DNA from: Gordoniibacillus kamchatkensis
Lineage (GTDB): Bacteria > Bacillota > Bacilli > Paenibacillales > NBRC-103111
Length of the DNA: 64,000 nt
Direction of reading: 5' to 3'
Assembly: GCF_000829455.1 (NCBI RefSeq)
Contig: NZ_JXAK01000003.1
Span: forward strand, 142,397-206,396
The position numbers and the translations under genes were made by a program. The notes under the pieces are model-generated. The model was not told the origin of the DNA, made no database searches, and worked only from the letters and a program-made list of their open reading frames with translations. Positions 19,401 through 29,394 of the stretch are shown here, piece after piece (the first letter of the stretch is position 1; every line of letters begins with the position of its first letter).

Positions 19401-21370
19401 ATACGACGTATACGGTCAGCTTCCCGTACCGCATGAAATATCCGGACAGCTTTAAGTTCGCCCTGACGAGCGGTTATGGAACGGGAATGGTTGATTTGTT
19501 CAACGACACGCTCGACAATGCGAAATACTTCTACAGCAAAACGTTTACAACCGGCAGCGCTGATGATTACAGCTTCCGCTTTATCAAAAAATCAGGCGGT
19601 CCGGCCGGCGTGCAAGAGCTGATTATCGACGATTTCACGGTAGATCTAGGAGCAGTAGCTCCCCCTGCCGAGACGGCGGACCAGACGTTCGACGACGGAC
19701 AGATCGGCGGCTGGGTCGTGGCCTACGGCAACGGGCAGATTCAGGCAGCCGACGGACAGCTTTCCATGAAAACGGACCGTTACGATACGATAGCGCTCGA
19801 TCGGAACACGGCGGATATTGCGGATGGCGACATTTCGTTCACCGTCACGCCTCAATCCGGCAGCTCGGCCGGAGCCGTAATCCGCTACACGTCGCCGGCC
19901 AGCTATACGCAAATAAGATACGATTCGGCAACCGGTTGGACTTACCGGGATCCGCAAGGGCATTCGGGAATTATCAATAAGCCCGGCGTTTCGTTAACGC
20001 AGGGCGTTCCGCACAAAGTGAAGCTGACTTATACGGGCAGCCATTACAAGCTGAAGGTCGACAATATCCTGCTCTTCGACGGCGATGTACCGGAGTTGAA
20101 AACGACGGCAGGCCGCACCGGTTTTATCGTCAGAAACAAAACCAGCGTATATGTCGACGATGTGACGCTGGCCAATATGGGCCCAGCTGCGGGGTCGACG
20201 CCGATTATTCCGACGCCTCCGGCCGAAGCGCCGCAGTCGGCGCCCGGAACGATTGTGCTTGACTCCTATGACGATTCTTATGTGCGGGATAGCTCGTATG
20301 CGAATACGAATTACGGCTCCTCTCCGACAATCGAGGTCAAATGGGACGGTAACGCCGGCTATTCCCGCGAGTCCTACCTGAAATTTGATCTTTCGGGAGT
20401 TACAAGCGCGGTATATGCTGCGAAAGTCAAATTGAATTTGGTCGACGTTGGCGAAACGGCGCCCAATCAAGTGGTAGAGCTGGTAACCGACAATACGTGG
20501 ACCGAGAACACGATTACGTGGAACAACAAACCTGCTTCCTCGGGGATCGTGCTGGCTACCTTCCCTCCTACCCTCGGCGCGCATGAATTCGATGTAACGA
20601 GCCAGGTTCAACAAGCTTTGGCCGCCGATAAGCAGCTTTCCTTAAAAATTCGCGGCGCAGTAAGAAAGGTGGGAGGGGCGGCTTACGCCATATACGGAGC
20701 GTTCGAGAACACGCAGGCCAGCAACCGTCCGGTTCTGGAGTTAAGCGTGCCGATAGTCGATAAATCCGCACCAGTTACAACTGACGATGCTCCGAAAGAC
20801 TGGGTGAACAGCGACGTTACGGTCACTTTGACTGCCAGCGACAGCGGCTCGGGCGTAGCCGGCACCTACTACTCCGTGGACGGCGGTGCCAAACAGCAAG
20901 GCACTTCCGTTACCATCACGGCGGAAGGCAGCCATACTCTCTCTTACTGGAGCGTTGACAAGGCAGGTAACGTTGAAGCACCTCATACCGTGGCCGTGCA
21001 ATTGGATAAGACGGCGCCAACGATTCGCGTTGTTATGGATAAACCTGTTTTGTGGCCCGCAAACCATCAAATGGTCACGGTAAGTGCGAACGTGTATTCG
21101 GAAGATCGCCTTTCCGGAATCAAATCTGTCTATCTCGAATCCATAACAAGCAATGAGCCGGACAGCGGATCGGGCGAAGGCAATACGCCGAACGACATTC
21201 AGGGCGCAGAAATAGGCACTTTCGATACTGTTTTTATGCTTCGTGCCGAAAGATCCGGCAAAGGTAGCGGGCGCACATACACCATTACCTATACGGCTAT
21301 TGATTATGCAGGCAATAAAATTTCAGCTTCGGCAACCGTTGCGGTTCCTCACGACCAATCCGGTAATTAG
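16421..21370 (+). CDS. Secreted endo-alpha-N-acetylgalactosaminidase, glycoside hydrolase family 101, multimodular
   Basis: This 1649-residue protein has a signal peptide to about residue 45. A beta-sandwich (about 47-300) precedes a TIM-barrel (about 300-640). [11 protein letters not shown] carries the likely nucleophile Asp464, and IGTEFSG carries the likely acid/base Glu490, as in GH101 enzymes that release the Gal-beta-1,3-GalNAc core-1 disaccharide from Ser/Thr in mucin-type glycoproteins. Downstream are two galactose-binding-like modules (about 750-905 and 925-1080), a concanavalin-like module (about 1086-1260), a DNRLRE/CBM96-type module (about 1277-1445) and OmpL47/Ig-like modules to the end. 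No sortase signal or SLH domain is visible, so it is probably released. AAAGGAG lies ten bases before the ATG. The CBM96-type module recurs in the next gene. Confidence 0.85.
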   Translation: MRTKKSRFTKICALFAILLMATQTLGFGISDLTGNSTIPTAYAASTTVRSSVMEVTIDDQFPRVIQYQWLSNGKMMYGQEDAISTVNINGVSYTPTVQFAQTELDKATYTLTFQNIDVVMTVVIEVVENVMNFKVTNIQENGSTLVKTVEFPKHSLISIRDTQIGAQETGVDVRSWNSTKEEYNLLANKAADAAPVGKSYVILNTSELAASIYSNAFEFVPDSSKNNPDYNDYEQHYYYQTVAKSGYKKMGVWSYPWTYREISGNVQEIVELPYVKVAITPDANGDGVVDWQDGGIAYRKIMTLPYGHEIIPKVTAEIAHNTLSMTQWPFLRTLDMIKKFYLYTDGFGQLFQTKGSLREGSAEPDYGIGINKRAGGASDLNKFATEAAKYNTYVGIHINNRELNPESQYYSYEKSSGTICYEWSDPLECVKRYDDAIDNGPTGLAARIAELRRNVPNLKWTYIDVYTGNGYSQWKLAHELNRNGFMIGTEFSGALDRYSIWNHVTQNESKVERFLRNHVTDEFMYDPILLGSRHASAMGYGNDKGEDQGETGLTIQDQMNIFFTNNLLSKYMQNYEIMKMDVDQTLNQATNVMFQGGLTGQVVDPGTVTNDGTYVTNNPKVELRRNGALIATYQKEFKKKIVATTTANYHGKTVTPQLTQYLLPWDPQTETKLYHWNSVGGNTTWTLPASWAGVTAVDLYKLTDTGKVPVGSLPVVSGQLTINAAANTPYVVYKSGKGDTITPVTELNFGEGGLVKDPGFDSRLLNNWNVSSTSGNTSHVSIQTNEAGDTYLQVKGNNGADATVAQTIAGLIPGKTYQASVWAEVKNGRTLTVGVKDYGGTEVTNTMTKSNVPNKYFNTMRSSINSNKLGSNNMQRIWVNFTVPAGHSSATFYMKASQVAGSATAEADLDDVRIVELDAPAPQGNHYFFEDFESNQEGHGPFIYMNGANHLSELHEGFTNNTINGRFSLKMTDNETSNAELERTVPTNLKLQPNTTYTVSFPYRMKYPDSFKFALTSGYGTGMVDLFNDTLDNAKYFYSKTFTTGSADDYSFRFIKKSGGPAGVQELIIDDFTVDLGAVAPPAETADQTFDDGQIGGWVVAYGNGQIQAADGQLSMKTDRYDTIALDRNTADIADGDISFTVTPQSGSSAGAVIRYTSPASYTQIRYDSATGWTYRDPQGHSGIINKPGVSLTQGVPHKVKLTYTGSHYKLKVDNILLFDGDVPELKTTAGRTGFIVRNKTSVYVDDVTLANMGPAAGSTPIIPTPPAEAPQSAPGTIVLDSYDDSYVRDSSYANTNYGSSPTIEVKWDGNAGYSRESYLKFDLSGVTSAVYAAKVKLNLVDVGETAPNQVVELVTDNTWTENTITWNNKPASSGIVLATFPPTLGAHEFDVTSQVQQALAADKQLSLKIRGAVRKVGGAAYAIYGAFENTQASNRPVLELSVPIVDKSAPVTTDDAPKDWVNSDVTVTLTASDSGSGVAGTYYSVDGGAKQQGTSVTITAEGSHTLSYWSVDKAGNVEAPHTVAVQLDKTAPTIRVVMDKPVLWPANHQMVTVSANVYSEDRLSGIKSVYLESITSNEPDSGSGEGNTPNDIQGAEIGTFDTVFMLRAERSGKGSGRTYTITYTAIDYAGNKISASATVAVPHDQSGN

Positions 21371-21449
21371 ACGATTCCAGCATTTTCAGACGGAAAGATG
21401 CAGGTGCCCGCAATCGCAAGTCTAATTTGATCGTTGGAGGAGTTTGTTG

Positions 21450-24400
21450 ATGAGCTTACGTTGGAAAAAATCCGCTGTAGTCGCGCTCCTTGCCTGTCTC
21501 GTGCTGTACCCGTTCCTGCTTTTGGCGGGACCGGCGCAAGCGGCAAGCGCCGCAGACGAGTACGATTTGCTGAGGGACAGGTGGAACGCCTATTTGACAG
21601 GCGGACCGGCGATCGATACGTCGGACCCGGAAATAGCGGCGAAAATCAGCCAAGTCGAAACGAACGCGAACAATTACTGGTCCTCGATGAACAAAAGCGC
21701 CGGGCGGACGTATTTATGGAGCGATCTGGCGAATTGGAGCGTCTCCAGCACGATTTCCGCAAACTATGTCCGGCTGAAGGAAATGGCGCTGGCGTATGCC
21801 ACGGCGGGATCGTCCCTGAAAGGGAACGCAAGCCTTGCTGCCGACATTCTGAACGGACTGGACTGGATGTATGCGAATAAATACAACGAATCGAAGGGAG
21901 AATCGGGCAACTGGTGGGATTGGGAAATCGGCGTGCCGATGAACCTGACGGATGCGATGGTTTTGATGTACGATCAAATGTCCGTGACGCAAAAGGCCAA
22001 TTACACGAAGGCGTTGGATAAATTCGTTCCGGATCCGACCTATCGCACGAATTCTCCCTCGCTGAAAGAGACCGGAATCGGCTCGATAAAGCGCTGATCG
22101 TCTCCATGCGCGGAGTGCTCAACAAATCGGGCGTCAAAATTGCTCAAGGCCGGGACGCGATCAGCCAGGTATTGCTGTACGTACAGGACGGAGACGGCTT
22201 TTACGAGGACGGTTCGTTCATCCAGCACGATTATGTCGCGTATACGGGCAGCTACGGCGCCGTTTTGATCGGAGATATGGCGAAGCTGCTCTATTTGCTC
22301 GGCGGATCCAGCTGGGACGTTACGGACCCCAATGTAGCCAACGTCATTCGTTGGGTAACGGAAGCGTACCGCCCGTTTCTGTATAAAGGCGCCATGATGG
22401 ACACGGTGCGGGGACGCGCGGTATCGCGTGAAGGCTCGCAGGATCATCAGATGGGGCGGAGCATCGTGGCTTCGCTCGTCATGCTGGCGGACGGGTTGAA
22501 CGCGCGGGATGCCGCGACCGTACGGCAAATCGCCAAGGGCCAGATCAAGTCGGACACGACGTTCGCGAGCTATACGGACGGCCTTTCCATCTTCAATATC
22601 GGCAAAATAAAAGCCCTGATAGGAGATGCGTCCGTTGCGCCTGCAGGCGATATGATCTATACGCATGTATTCGCGGGAATGGACCGCGCCGTGCACTTGC
22701 GGCCTAGCTTCGGCCTGGCGCTTGGGCTGTTTTCGACGCGAATTTCCGCGTTCGAATACGGCAACGGCGAAAATTATAAGCGTGGTGGCAAGGTGCAGGG
22801 GCAGCCTACTTGTACAACGCGGATCAGACGCAGTTTTCGGGTGCGTACTGGCCGACGGTGAATCCGGCGAGATTGCCGGGAACGACGACGGACGGATCTA
22901 CAGGCACTTTAAGCTCTTTCAAATTCAACACGTCGAATTGGGCGGGAGGCTCGTCGATCGACGGCCCGTACGGGACGGTCGGCATGCAGTTTTCGATGTC
23001 GAACAATACGGGAACGCCGCTCTCCGGCAAAAAGTCATGGTTTCTTTTCGGCGACAAGTACGTAGCGCTCGGCGCCGATATTACGAGCACCGGAGGACGC
23101 CCCGTGGAGACGATCGTCGAAAACCGCAAGCTGAACGAGAGCGGCTCTAATACACTGACGGTAAATGGTACGGCGAAGCCTTCGGCGAGCGGATGGGCGG
23201 AAACGATGACGAACGTACAGTGGGCGCATTTGTCCGGCAGCGTACCCGGCTCCGATATCGCGTACGTGTTCCCGGGAGGCGCCACGGTGAACGGTTTGCG
23301 GGAAACGCGTTCCGGCTCCTGGAAAGATATAAACACCGACGGCAGCGCTGCGGTATTGTCCGCGCAATACGCGAGTCTGGCGCTGAATCACGGCGTCGAT
23401 CCCGCTCAAGCTTCCTATGCGTACGCCGTCTATCCGGGGGCGACGACGGCCGAGGCTGCCGCTTATGCGGCGAATCCCGGTTTACAGTTCTGAATAACAC
23501 GGGCAGCTCGCAGGCGGTAATGGATACCGCGGCGAATGTGGTCGGAGCGAACTTTTGGACAGATTCGCTTGAAACGGTACAAGTGAACGGAGCCGACTAC
23601 CTGACCAGCAACAAGAAAGCGTCCGTCACCGTTGCCGAGAGCGGAAATGAGCTGCAAATCGGGGTTGCCGATCCGACTCAGGCGAACGGAGGCACGATCG
23701 AAATCGAGCTTCACCGCGCGACAACGGGCGCGCTGCAGCTGGACCCGGGCGTTACGGTCAAGCAGTTTTCGCCTACGACGAAATTGTCGATAAAAACGGC
23801 AGGGGCAATAGGGAAAACGTTTCGGGCCAAGCTGAGCACGGTTTCGCCGACAACGCCGGCAGCGCCTCAATTGACGGAAGCCGTACAAGGACCCGGCTCC
23901 GCAACGCTGAAATGGACCGCAAGCGCCGGAGCCGCCGGTTACCGGATGTATTACGGGACAGCGCCCGGCACCTATACGAATACCGTGGATGTAACGGAGG
24001 TCAGCGGCGACAACCGGTATACGGTCACAGGGCTAACCGACGGAGCCACGTACTATTTTGCCGTAAAAGCCTTTAACGGCGCCGGCGAAAGCGCGGCTTC
24101 CAACGAATTGCCGGTCACGCTCCCCTTCGCGATCGCGCCTTCCGACGATGCCTACGTGCGCAACGGTTCCTACGCAAACAGCAACTTCGGCACATCCGAT
24201 CAATTGGTTGTGAAGAACGATCCGAACTCCGGCTATTACCGGTATTCGTATTTGAAATTCGATTTATCCGCGGTGCCGTGGCAAGTCAAAAGCGCGAAAA
24301 TCCGCCTGATTCCGACAAGTTTCGGTGTAGCCAATACGACGGGCGTCGCTTATGAAGTAAACAATCATGCGTGGACGGAAAGCGGCATTACCTGGAACAA

Positions 24401-25372
24401 CAAGCCGGCCGCCGGCGGCCTGATCGGAAGCTGGACCGTCCCCGCCGCCGGAACCCCCGTAACGTTGGACGTAACCGCACAAGTGAACGCGGCCTTGTCC
24501 GGCGACAAGACGATCGCCGTTCAGCTCGCCCAGACGACCAACTACGGCTCGACGGGCTGGGTCATCTACGGCTCCAAGGAGCATGCGGAGGCGGCTTACC
24601 GTCCTGTGCTGCTGTTCGAAAAGCTGGATACGGCTGCGCCCGTTACGACCGCTGCGATATCCCCGGCGCAGCCGGACGGCCTGAACGGCTGGTACGTCCA
24701 TCCGGTGACAGTAACTTTGGCTGCTACGGATAATTTATCGGGGGTGGCAGCTTCGGTATACAGTCTGGATGGAGGCGGCACTTTGCAGACATATACTGGA
24801 CCGGTTACATTCAGCCGCGGCGGCAAGTATACGGTCAGCTACCGGTCGACGGATATTGCGGGCAACACAGAGCTCGCGAAGACGTATCAATTCAATCTGG
24901 ATACGGAAGCGCCGCTTATAGCGGTTGCGTCTCCGGCAGACGGAAGCTATAGCGACGCTCAGGATTTGCTGCCGCAATTTGCGGTGACCGATGGCTTGTC
25001 CGGCGTCGATAATACGAAGACGACCGTGTCGATCGACGGGCAGCCCGTTGAACAAGGGGCAACGATTCCGCTTTATAGGTTGCCGCTGGGTACTCATTCA
25101 TTGAAAATAACAGCATGCGATCTGGCGGGAAATGCGGGGAGCGTCAGCGTGAACTTTCAGACGGCGCGAGTATCGACTCGCTCAAAGCGCTGGTCGCCAG
25201 GTTTGCGAAAAGCGGGTGGATCGATAACATGGGAATCGCGAGCAGCCTGACCCAAAAACTGGTTGATGGCGATCTGAACAGCTTCGTGCATGAAGTTCAA
25301 GCACAAAGCGGCAAACATGTGAATAGCGACGCCGCACGCTACTTGCTTCGAAATGCACAGGCATTGAGATAA
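21450..25372 (+). pseudogene. Polysaccharide lyase family 8 (hyaluronate/chondroitin/xanthan lyase type), four frameshifts
   Basis: A signal peptide (ending AQAASA) and a PL8 alpha-barrel are clear: NWWDWEIGVP holds the catalytic Asn, FIQHDYVAYTGSYG the His and Tyr, and RGRAVSREG the Arg. Beta-sheet domains, a fibronectin III domain, a DNRLRE/CBM96-type module, Ig-like modules and a C-terminal FIMAH-like domain follow. The frame breaks near 22075, 22782, 23482 and 25164. At each point, adding one base restores family-like sequence; for example, WWQGAGAAYLYNAD is recovered after the second. Intact, it would be about 1300 residues and cleave uronic-acid polysaccharides outside the cell. Four same-direction losses in one gene mean either a true pseudogene or local sequence error. 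The start is ATG 21450 after GGAGGAG. Confidence 0.8.
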
Positions 25373-25396
25373 GCGCACGATAGCGAAAGTTATCTT

Positions 25397-25426
25397 GCAC
25401 AGGCCGTCCGGCCTGTGCTTTTTTTT
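25397..25426 (+). terminator. Rho-independent terminator after the PL8 gene
   Basis: GCACAGGCC and GGCCTGTGC form a perfect 9-bp stem with a GTCC loop, followed by eight T residues. It closes the 5119-25372 gene block. Confidence 0.92.
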
Positions 25427-25556
25427 GTCCGGATTCGATTGCTTGACTCCTGCACCGTGCACTATGGAAGCATAGCGACTATTGGTACGGCAGGCTCATC
25501 AGATGAGCGAGCAAGGGCACGGGAGAGGCCGGATTTTTCTCAAGATCAAATCGGAA

Positions 25557-25581
25557 GCCCGGCTGTTGCAGTTAGCCGGGC
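25557..25581 (-). terminator. Possible terminator for the MFS transporter gene
   Basis: GCCCGGCT and AGCCGGGC form a perfect 8-bp stem 15 bases beyond the stop of the minus-strand transporter gene. On that strand a weak T-rich tract (TTCCGATTTGATC) follows. Confidence 0.45.
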
Positions 25582-25595
25582 TGGCTCGAACATTT

Positions 25596-26816
25596 CTAGC
25601 TTTCCGACAGCGAACGCAGCCGCCTGAGCGAAGGGAACAAATACATCCACAGGCCGGCGACCGCTATCGTGCCGAGCCCGCCGAGGAAGGCGGCGGGGAC
25701 GGGGCCGATAAATCCGGCGAGCACGCCCGATTCGAACTCGCCGAGCTGATTGGAGGTTCCGATAAACAGCGAGTTCACCGCATTCACCCGGCCCCGCATC
25801 TCATCCGGAGTTTGCAGCTGCACGAGCGAAGACCTGATCACGACGCTGACTACGTCCGACGCTCCGGTGAGAAGCAAGGCGACCAGCGATACGACCAGGT
25901 TTGTCGAGATGGCGAAGAGCATGGTGGCCAGGCCGAACACGGCGAGGGCCGCGAACAGCTTCAGTCCGACGGCTCTTTGCAGCGGGTAATAAGCGAGAAT
26001 GAGCGACATCAGCAAGGCGCCGACCGCCGGGGCGGTTCGCATCAGCCCCAAGCCCCAAGGGCCCGTATGCAAAATATCCTGCGCAAAAATCGGCAGCAGC
26101 GCCGTAGCGCCGCCAAGCAGAACGGCAAACAAATCGAGCGATATCGTTCCCAAAATCGCAGGATGGCGATAAACGAATTCCAGACCCAAGAAGACGGAGC
26201 GCAGCGATACGGGCTCCGTCTTTCTTTCGCTGCGCTCCACGCGGATGAAGCAAGTAAGAATTCCCGCTGTGAGCAGCGCGATCGTCGCAGCGCCGTAAAC
26301 GCAAGACGCTCCGAGCGAATAAAGCAAACCGCCAAGAGACGGGCCGAGGATTTGCGCCGTTTGCCCGGCCGAGGTGCTCCATGCGATCGCTTGCTGCAAA
26401 ATATGCTTCGGCACCAATTGCGGCAATAGCGCAGAGGACGAAGGTCCTTCGAAAGCGCGGCAGGCGCCGAGAATCGCCGCAGCCAGCAAAATTTGCTCGC
26501 GACCGAGCCAGCCGGCCATATTGCCGACGAGCAGCAGAGCGGCGATCCCGCCTTCGATGAGCTGGCATAAACATACGATCTTCCGGCGGTCGAAGCGGTC
26601 TGCGGCATGGCCGACGACGAACGTCAGCAGCACCATCGGGATAAACTGGGCGAGTCCCACGAAACCGAGACTGAAAGCATCGTGGGTAAGCGCATACATT
26701 TGCCAGCCGATGGCGACGGAGAGCATCTGGAACGAGGTGGACGATAAGATTCGCGAGATCCAAAAGTTTGTGAAAGACGCCTGCCTGAGAACGGAATCCT
26801 TTGGCGGAAGCAACAT
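25596..26816 (-). CDS. Major facilitator superfamily exporter (MFS_3/EntS-like)
   Basis: This protein of 406 residues has about twelve hydrophobic helices. It carries the MFS loop 2-3 signature in the form GHAADRFDRRKI and the C-terminal half words TPDEMRGRVNAVNSLF and SNQLGEFESGVLAGF, typical of the EntS/MFS_3 group of drug or siderophore exporters. The chosen start is ATG 26816, about 11 bases after AAAGG; a GTG at 26825 is in frame but only two bases from that site. It lies alone on the minus strand, facing the PL8 gene across a terminator and divergent from the ROK repressor. Nothing links it to glycan use, and the substrate is unknown. Confidence 0.85.
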   Translation of the reverse strand: MLLPPKDSVLRQASFTNFWISRILSSTSFQMLSVAIGWQMYALTHDAFSLGFVGLAQFIPMVLLTFVVGHAADRFDRRKIVCLCQLIEGGIAALLLVGNMAGWLGREQILLAAAILGACRAFEGPSSSALLPQLVPKHILQQAIAWSTSAGQTAQILGPSLGGLLYSLGASCVYGAATIALLTAGILTCFIRVERSERKTEPVSLRSVFLGLEFVYRHPAILGTISLDLFAVLLGGATALLPIFAQDILHTGPWGLGLMRTAPAVGALLMSLILAYYPLQRAVGLKLFAALAVFGLATMLFAISTNLVVSLVALLLTGASDVVSVVIRSSLVQLQTPDEMRGRVNAVNSLFIGTSNQLGEFESGVLAGFIGPVPAAFLGGLGTIAVAGLWMYLFPSLRRLRSLSES

Positions 26817-26942
26817 ACGGGTCACGACCTTTTACGAAAATTGTGCTGAACGTACGGCAACAGCGACTTCGATACGAAGCATCATAGCGGTTATTGCCAA
26901 TTAATACAATAGGAAACTTGAAAGCGAAGTTGCGAATTCTTA

Positions 26943-26971
26943 TTGACAGCTATTCGCAGGGCGCTTATACT
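26943..26971 (+). promoter_or_regulatory. Sigma-A promoter of the ROK operon
   Basis: TTGACA at 26943-26948 and TATACT at 26966-26971 are separated by exactly 17 bases. This is one of the two best promoters in the window. Confidence 0.85.
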
Positions 26972-26974
26972 TTC

Positions 26975-27089
26975 AATTAATAACACCAGTGGAGAAATAA
27001 ACGTGATGAAACTCATATTCTCGTAAAAAATCGAGACAGAAGCAGGTGATACCCAACCGAATTAATAACACCATGAAACTAATGTGTTA
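26975..27089 (+). promoter_or_regulatory. Candidate operator repeats for the ROK repressor
   Basis: AATTAATAACACCA occurs exactly at 26975-26988, just after the -10 box, and again at 27060-27073. At the second site TAACAC (27066-27071) is mirrored by GTGTTA (27084-27089) across 12 bases, ending at the ribosome-binding site. Two operators spaced about 85 bp apart would suit a dimeric or looping repressor. Binding by the ROK protein encoded next is an inference. Confidence 0.55.
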
Positions 27090-27102
27090 GAAGGAGATGC
27101 CC

Positions 27103-28281
27103 TTGGAACAGATCAACAAGCACGACCAAGAATATATCAAGCACAAAAACAAAAGCATGGTGCTTGATGTCATTCGAAACAGACGCCCCATCTCGCGAGC
27201 GGACATCGCCAAAATTACCGGCATGAGCCCTACGTCGGTCAGCCGCATCGTCGCGGATTTATGCCAAGCCGGCATCGTCAAGGAAACCGAGCAGTTCTCT
27301 TCCGGCGTCGGCCGCAAGGCGACGCTGCTCGACATCGACGCCAGCTCCGTGCTGACGGTGGGCATCGAGCTGGACAAGACGGAAATCAAGATCGGCGTCG
27401 TCGATTTCGACGGCCGCATTGCGGCGGAACATACCGTCAGTGGCGCGAATCACGACAAAGCTCCGCAAGCGGTCGCAGATACTATCGCCGCCAAGCTGTT
27501 GGAGCTGGTTCGCGACAACGGCATTAACCGAGACAAAATTATCGGCGTCGGCATCGGCATTCCGGGCATTATCGATGTAGATTCGGGAACCGTCGTATTT
27601 TCATCGCAATTGGGATGGAAGAACGTCGCTTTCCTCAAGCTGGTGGAAGAAAGAGTGGGCATTCCGACTACGATCGATAACGATTTGAACGTAAAAGCTT
27701 TGGGCGAAAGCATCTACGGCCACGTGAACGAATCGCGCAAAACGGTGCTGATCGGCATCGGCAGCGGAGTCGGCTCCACCCTGGTCATCGACGGGGAAAT
27801 TTACCGCGGCGAAACGAATATTGCCGGGGAAATCGGCCACTTCAACTTCGATCCGAACGGCATGCTTTGCGAATGCGGCAAGCGGGGCTGCCTGCAAACG
27901 TACATCGCCGAATACGCTCTGATTCAGGAAGCGAATAACTTCAAAAAGGTTTCCAGACTCAGCGAAATTTTTCACGAATGGCGCGCCGGCGAACCGTGGG
28001 CGATCAGCATTATCGACAGGGCCTGCACGTACATCGCCGTTACCGTCAGCAACGTTGTCTGCATGTATAACCCCGATACGATCGTTCTCAGCGGCAACTT
28101 TATCGAGCAGCATCCGCACATATTGGAAGCCGTCCGCGCCAAATTGGACGATTTTATTTGGGAGCCTTTTCGCGGCACGTTCAAGCTCGTTCTGTCCAAA
28201 TTCGCAGGGAAATCGGTTATGATCGGTGCCGCCTCGCTGGCGCTGAATTTGCGTCTCGATTATGAATTGCAAACGAGCTGA
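27103..28281 (+). CDS. ROK-family transcriptional repressor (XylR/NagC type)
   Basis: This protein of 392 residues has an N-terminal winged helix-turn-helix (about residues 20-80, RRPISRADIAKITGMSPTSV) joined to a ROK sugar-kinase-like domain. The zinc site is present as CECGKRGC, and the sugar-pocket words GVGIGIPG and IDNDLN are kept. Repressors of this kind release DNA when a sugar or sugar phosphate binds. The likely start is TTG 27103, six bases after AAGGAG; an in-frame ATG at 27097 abuts that site and is less likely. It heads the operon with asparaginase II, transporter, CutC and kinase genes, and duplicated operator-like repeats upstream suggest it represses itself and them. Confidence 0.88.
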   Translation: MEQINKHDQEYIKHKNKSMVLDVIRNRRPISRADIAKITGMSPTSVSRIVADLCQAGIVKETEQFSSGVGRKATLLDIDASSVLTVGIELDKTEIKIGVVDFDGRIAAEHTVSGANHDKAPQAVADTIAAKLLELVRDNGINRDKIIGVGIGIPGIIDVDSGTVVFSSQLGWKNVAFLKLVEERVGIPTTIDNDLNVKALGESIYGHVNESRKTVLIGIGSGVGSTLVIDGEIYRGETNIAGEIGHFNFDPNGMLCECGKRGCLQTYIAEYALIQEANNFKKVSRLSEIFHEWRAGEPWAISIIDRACTYIAVTVSNVVCMYNPDTIVLSGNFIEQHPHILEAVRAKLDDFIWEPFRGTFKLVLSKFAGKSVMIGAASLALNLRLDYELQTS

Positions 28282-28297
28282 AGGGAGAGAAGCGAAG

Positions 28298-29305
28298 ATG
28301 CAAGAGCAAGTATTGGTGGAAGAAAGCCGCAACGGCGCGCTGGAATGCGTGCATAGCGGGCACATTTGCGGGGTCGGCGCAGACGGAGAAGTGAGGTATG
28401 CAGTCGGCGATGCGGATTATGTAGCGTTTTTGCGCTCGTCCGGCAAGCCGGTGCAGGCGATTCCCGTGTTCAAGCACGGAGTGCCGGCCAAATACGGGCT
28501 GACGGAGAAGGAAATGGCCATTATGATGGGCTCGCACCGGGCCGAGCCGTTTCATGTCGAAGCGCTCGAAGGGCTGCTGGCGAAGCTAGGCTTGTCCGAA
28601 AGCCACCTTGTATGCAAACCTACCTACCCGCTTGGCATTCAAGCGAAAGAAGACGTGATCCGCAGCGGCGGTCCGCAGCGCTCGATCTATCACAACTGCT
28701 CCGGCAAGCACCTCGGTACGCTGGCTTTGTGCAAGGCGATGGGCTATCCGCTCGAAGACTATTACGATATTTCCCATCCGGCGCAGCAGGAAATACTCTC
28801 AACCCTTGCCTATTTGTCCGAATATCCGCGCGAACGCATTACGCTCGGAACGGACGGCTGCGGTTTTCCCGTGTTCGCGATTCCGCTCCGCAATTTGGCG
28901 AAAGTATATTTGAAGCTTGCTTGCCCCGAATTGATTGACGATGTGGCGGTGCGCAGCGCCGTTGAGACGATCGTCCGCCTGATGAACGATCACTACGAAA
29001 TGATTGCCGGCACCGACCGCATTTGCTCGGCGCTCCTGATGGATCCCAACATCGTCGCAAAAGGCGGGGCCAAAGGCATTTATTGCTTCGGCCTGAAGCG
29101 CGAGAAGCTCGGCTTTGCGTTCAAGGTGCTGGACGGGTCCGAAGACGAATGGCCGCTCATTGCGGCATCGATTTTGGAGCAGATCGGTTACCCGGGTCGG
29201 GAGACGATAGACCGGATGTACGCGTTGGCGCCGCAAGACATCGTCAACGACAACGGCAAAGTCGTCGGCATGAATAAAGCCGTGTTCCGCATGGAAAATC
29301 GATAA
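28298..29305 (+). CDS. L-asparaginase II family protein (Rhizobium AnsA type, PF06089-like)
   Basis: This protein of 335 residues has no signal peptide. It matches the thermolabile/inducible asparaginase group known from Rhizobium etli, with words FLRSSGKPVQAIP near the start, GSHRAEP, HNCSGKH and TDGCGFPVFAIPL. That group hydrolyses asparagine to aspartate and ammonia and is unrelated to the classical EcAII fold. The start at ATG 28298 follows AGGGAGAG; the frame also opens at 28262, but that overlaps the ROK gene and lacks a site. Its place between a sugar repressor and a sugar ABC transporter is odd. It may deal with the asparagine released from Asn-linked glycans, but that is only inferred from context. 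Confidence 0.85.
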   Translation: MQEQVLVEESRNGALECVHSGHICGVGADGEVRYAVGDADYVAFLRSSGKPVQAIPVFKHGVPAKYGLTEKEMAIMMGSHRAEPFHVEALEGLLAKLGLSESHLVCKPTYPLGIQAKEDVIRSGGPQRSIYHNCSGKHLGTLALCKAMGYPLEDYYDISHPAQQEILSTLAYLSEYPRERITLGTDGCGFPVFAIPLRNLAKVYLKLACPELIDDVAVRSAVETIVRLMNDHYEMIAGTDRICSALLMDPNIVAKGGAKGIYCFGLKREKLGFAFKVLDGSEDEWPLIAASILEQIGYPGRETIDRMYALAPQDIVNDNGKVVGMNKAVFRMENR

Positions 29306-29394
29306 CGAGCTTGCTTCCCGGGTTTTCTGCCGCAGCCGTATCCACACCGGACGGCCGTCGGCATTCCATTTATAAATCATAGGAGGGGTACGAC

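Noticed and set aside
22810..23493. Separate gene inside the PL8 region
   Set aside because: It is the middle part of the PL8 protein in another frame; its upstream sequence continues the lyase without a start.
25482..26429. 315-codon plus-strand frame
   Set aside because: It is a shadow of the MFS transporter gene on the minus strand, and its composition (Arg, Gln, Glu, His-rich) is not protein-like.
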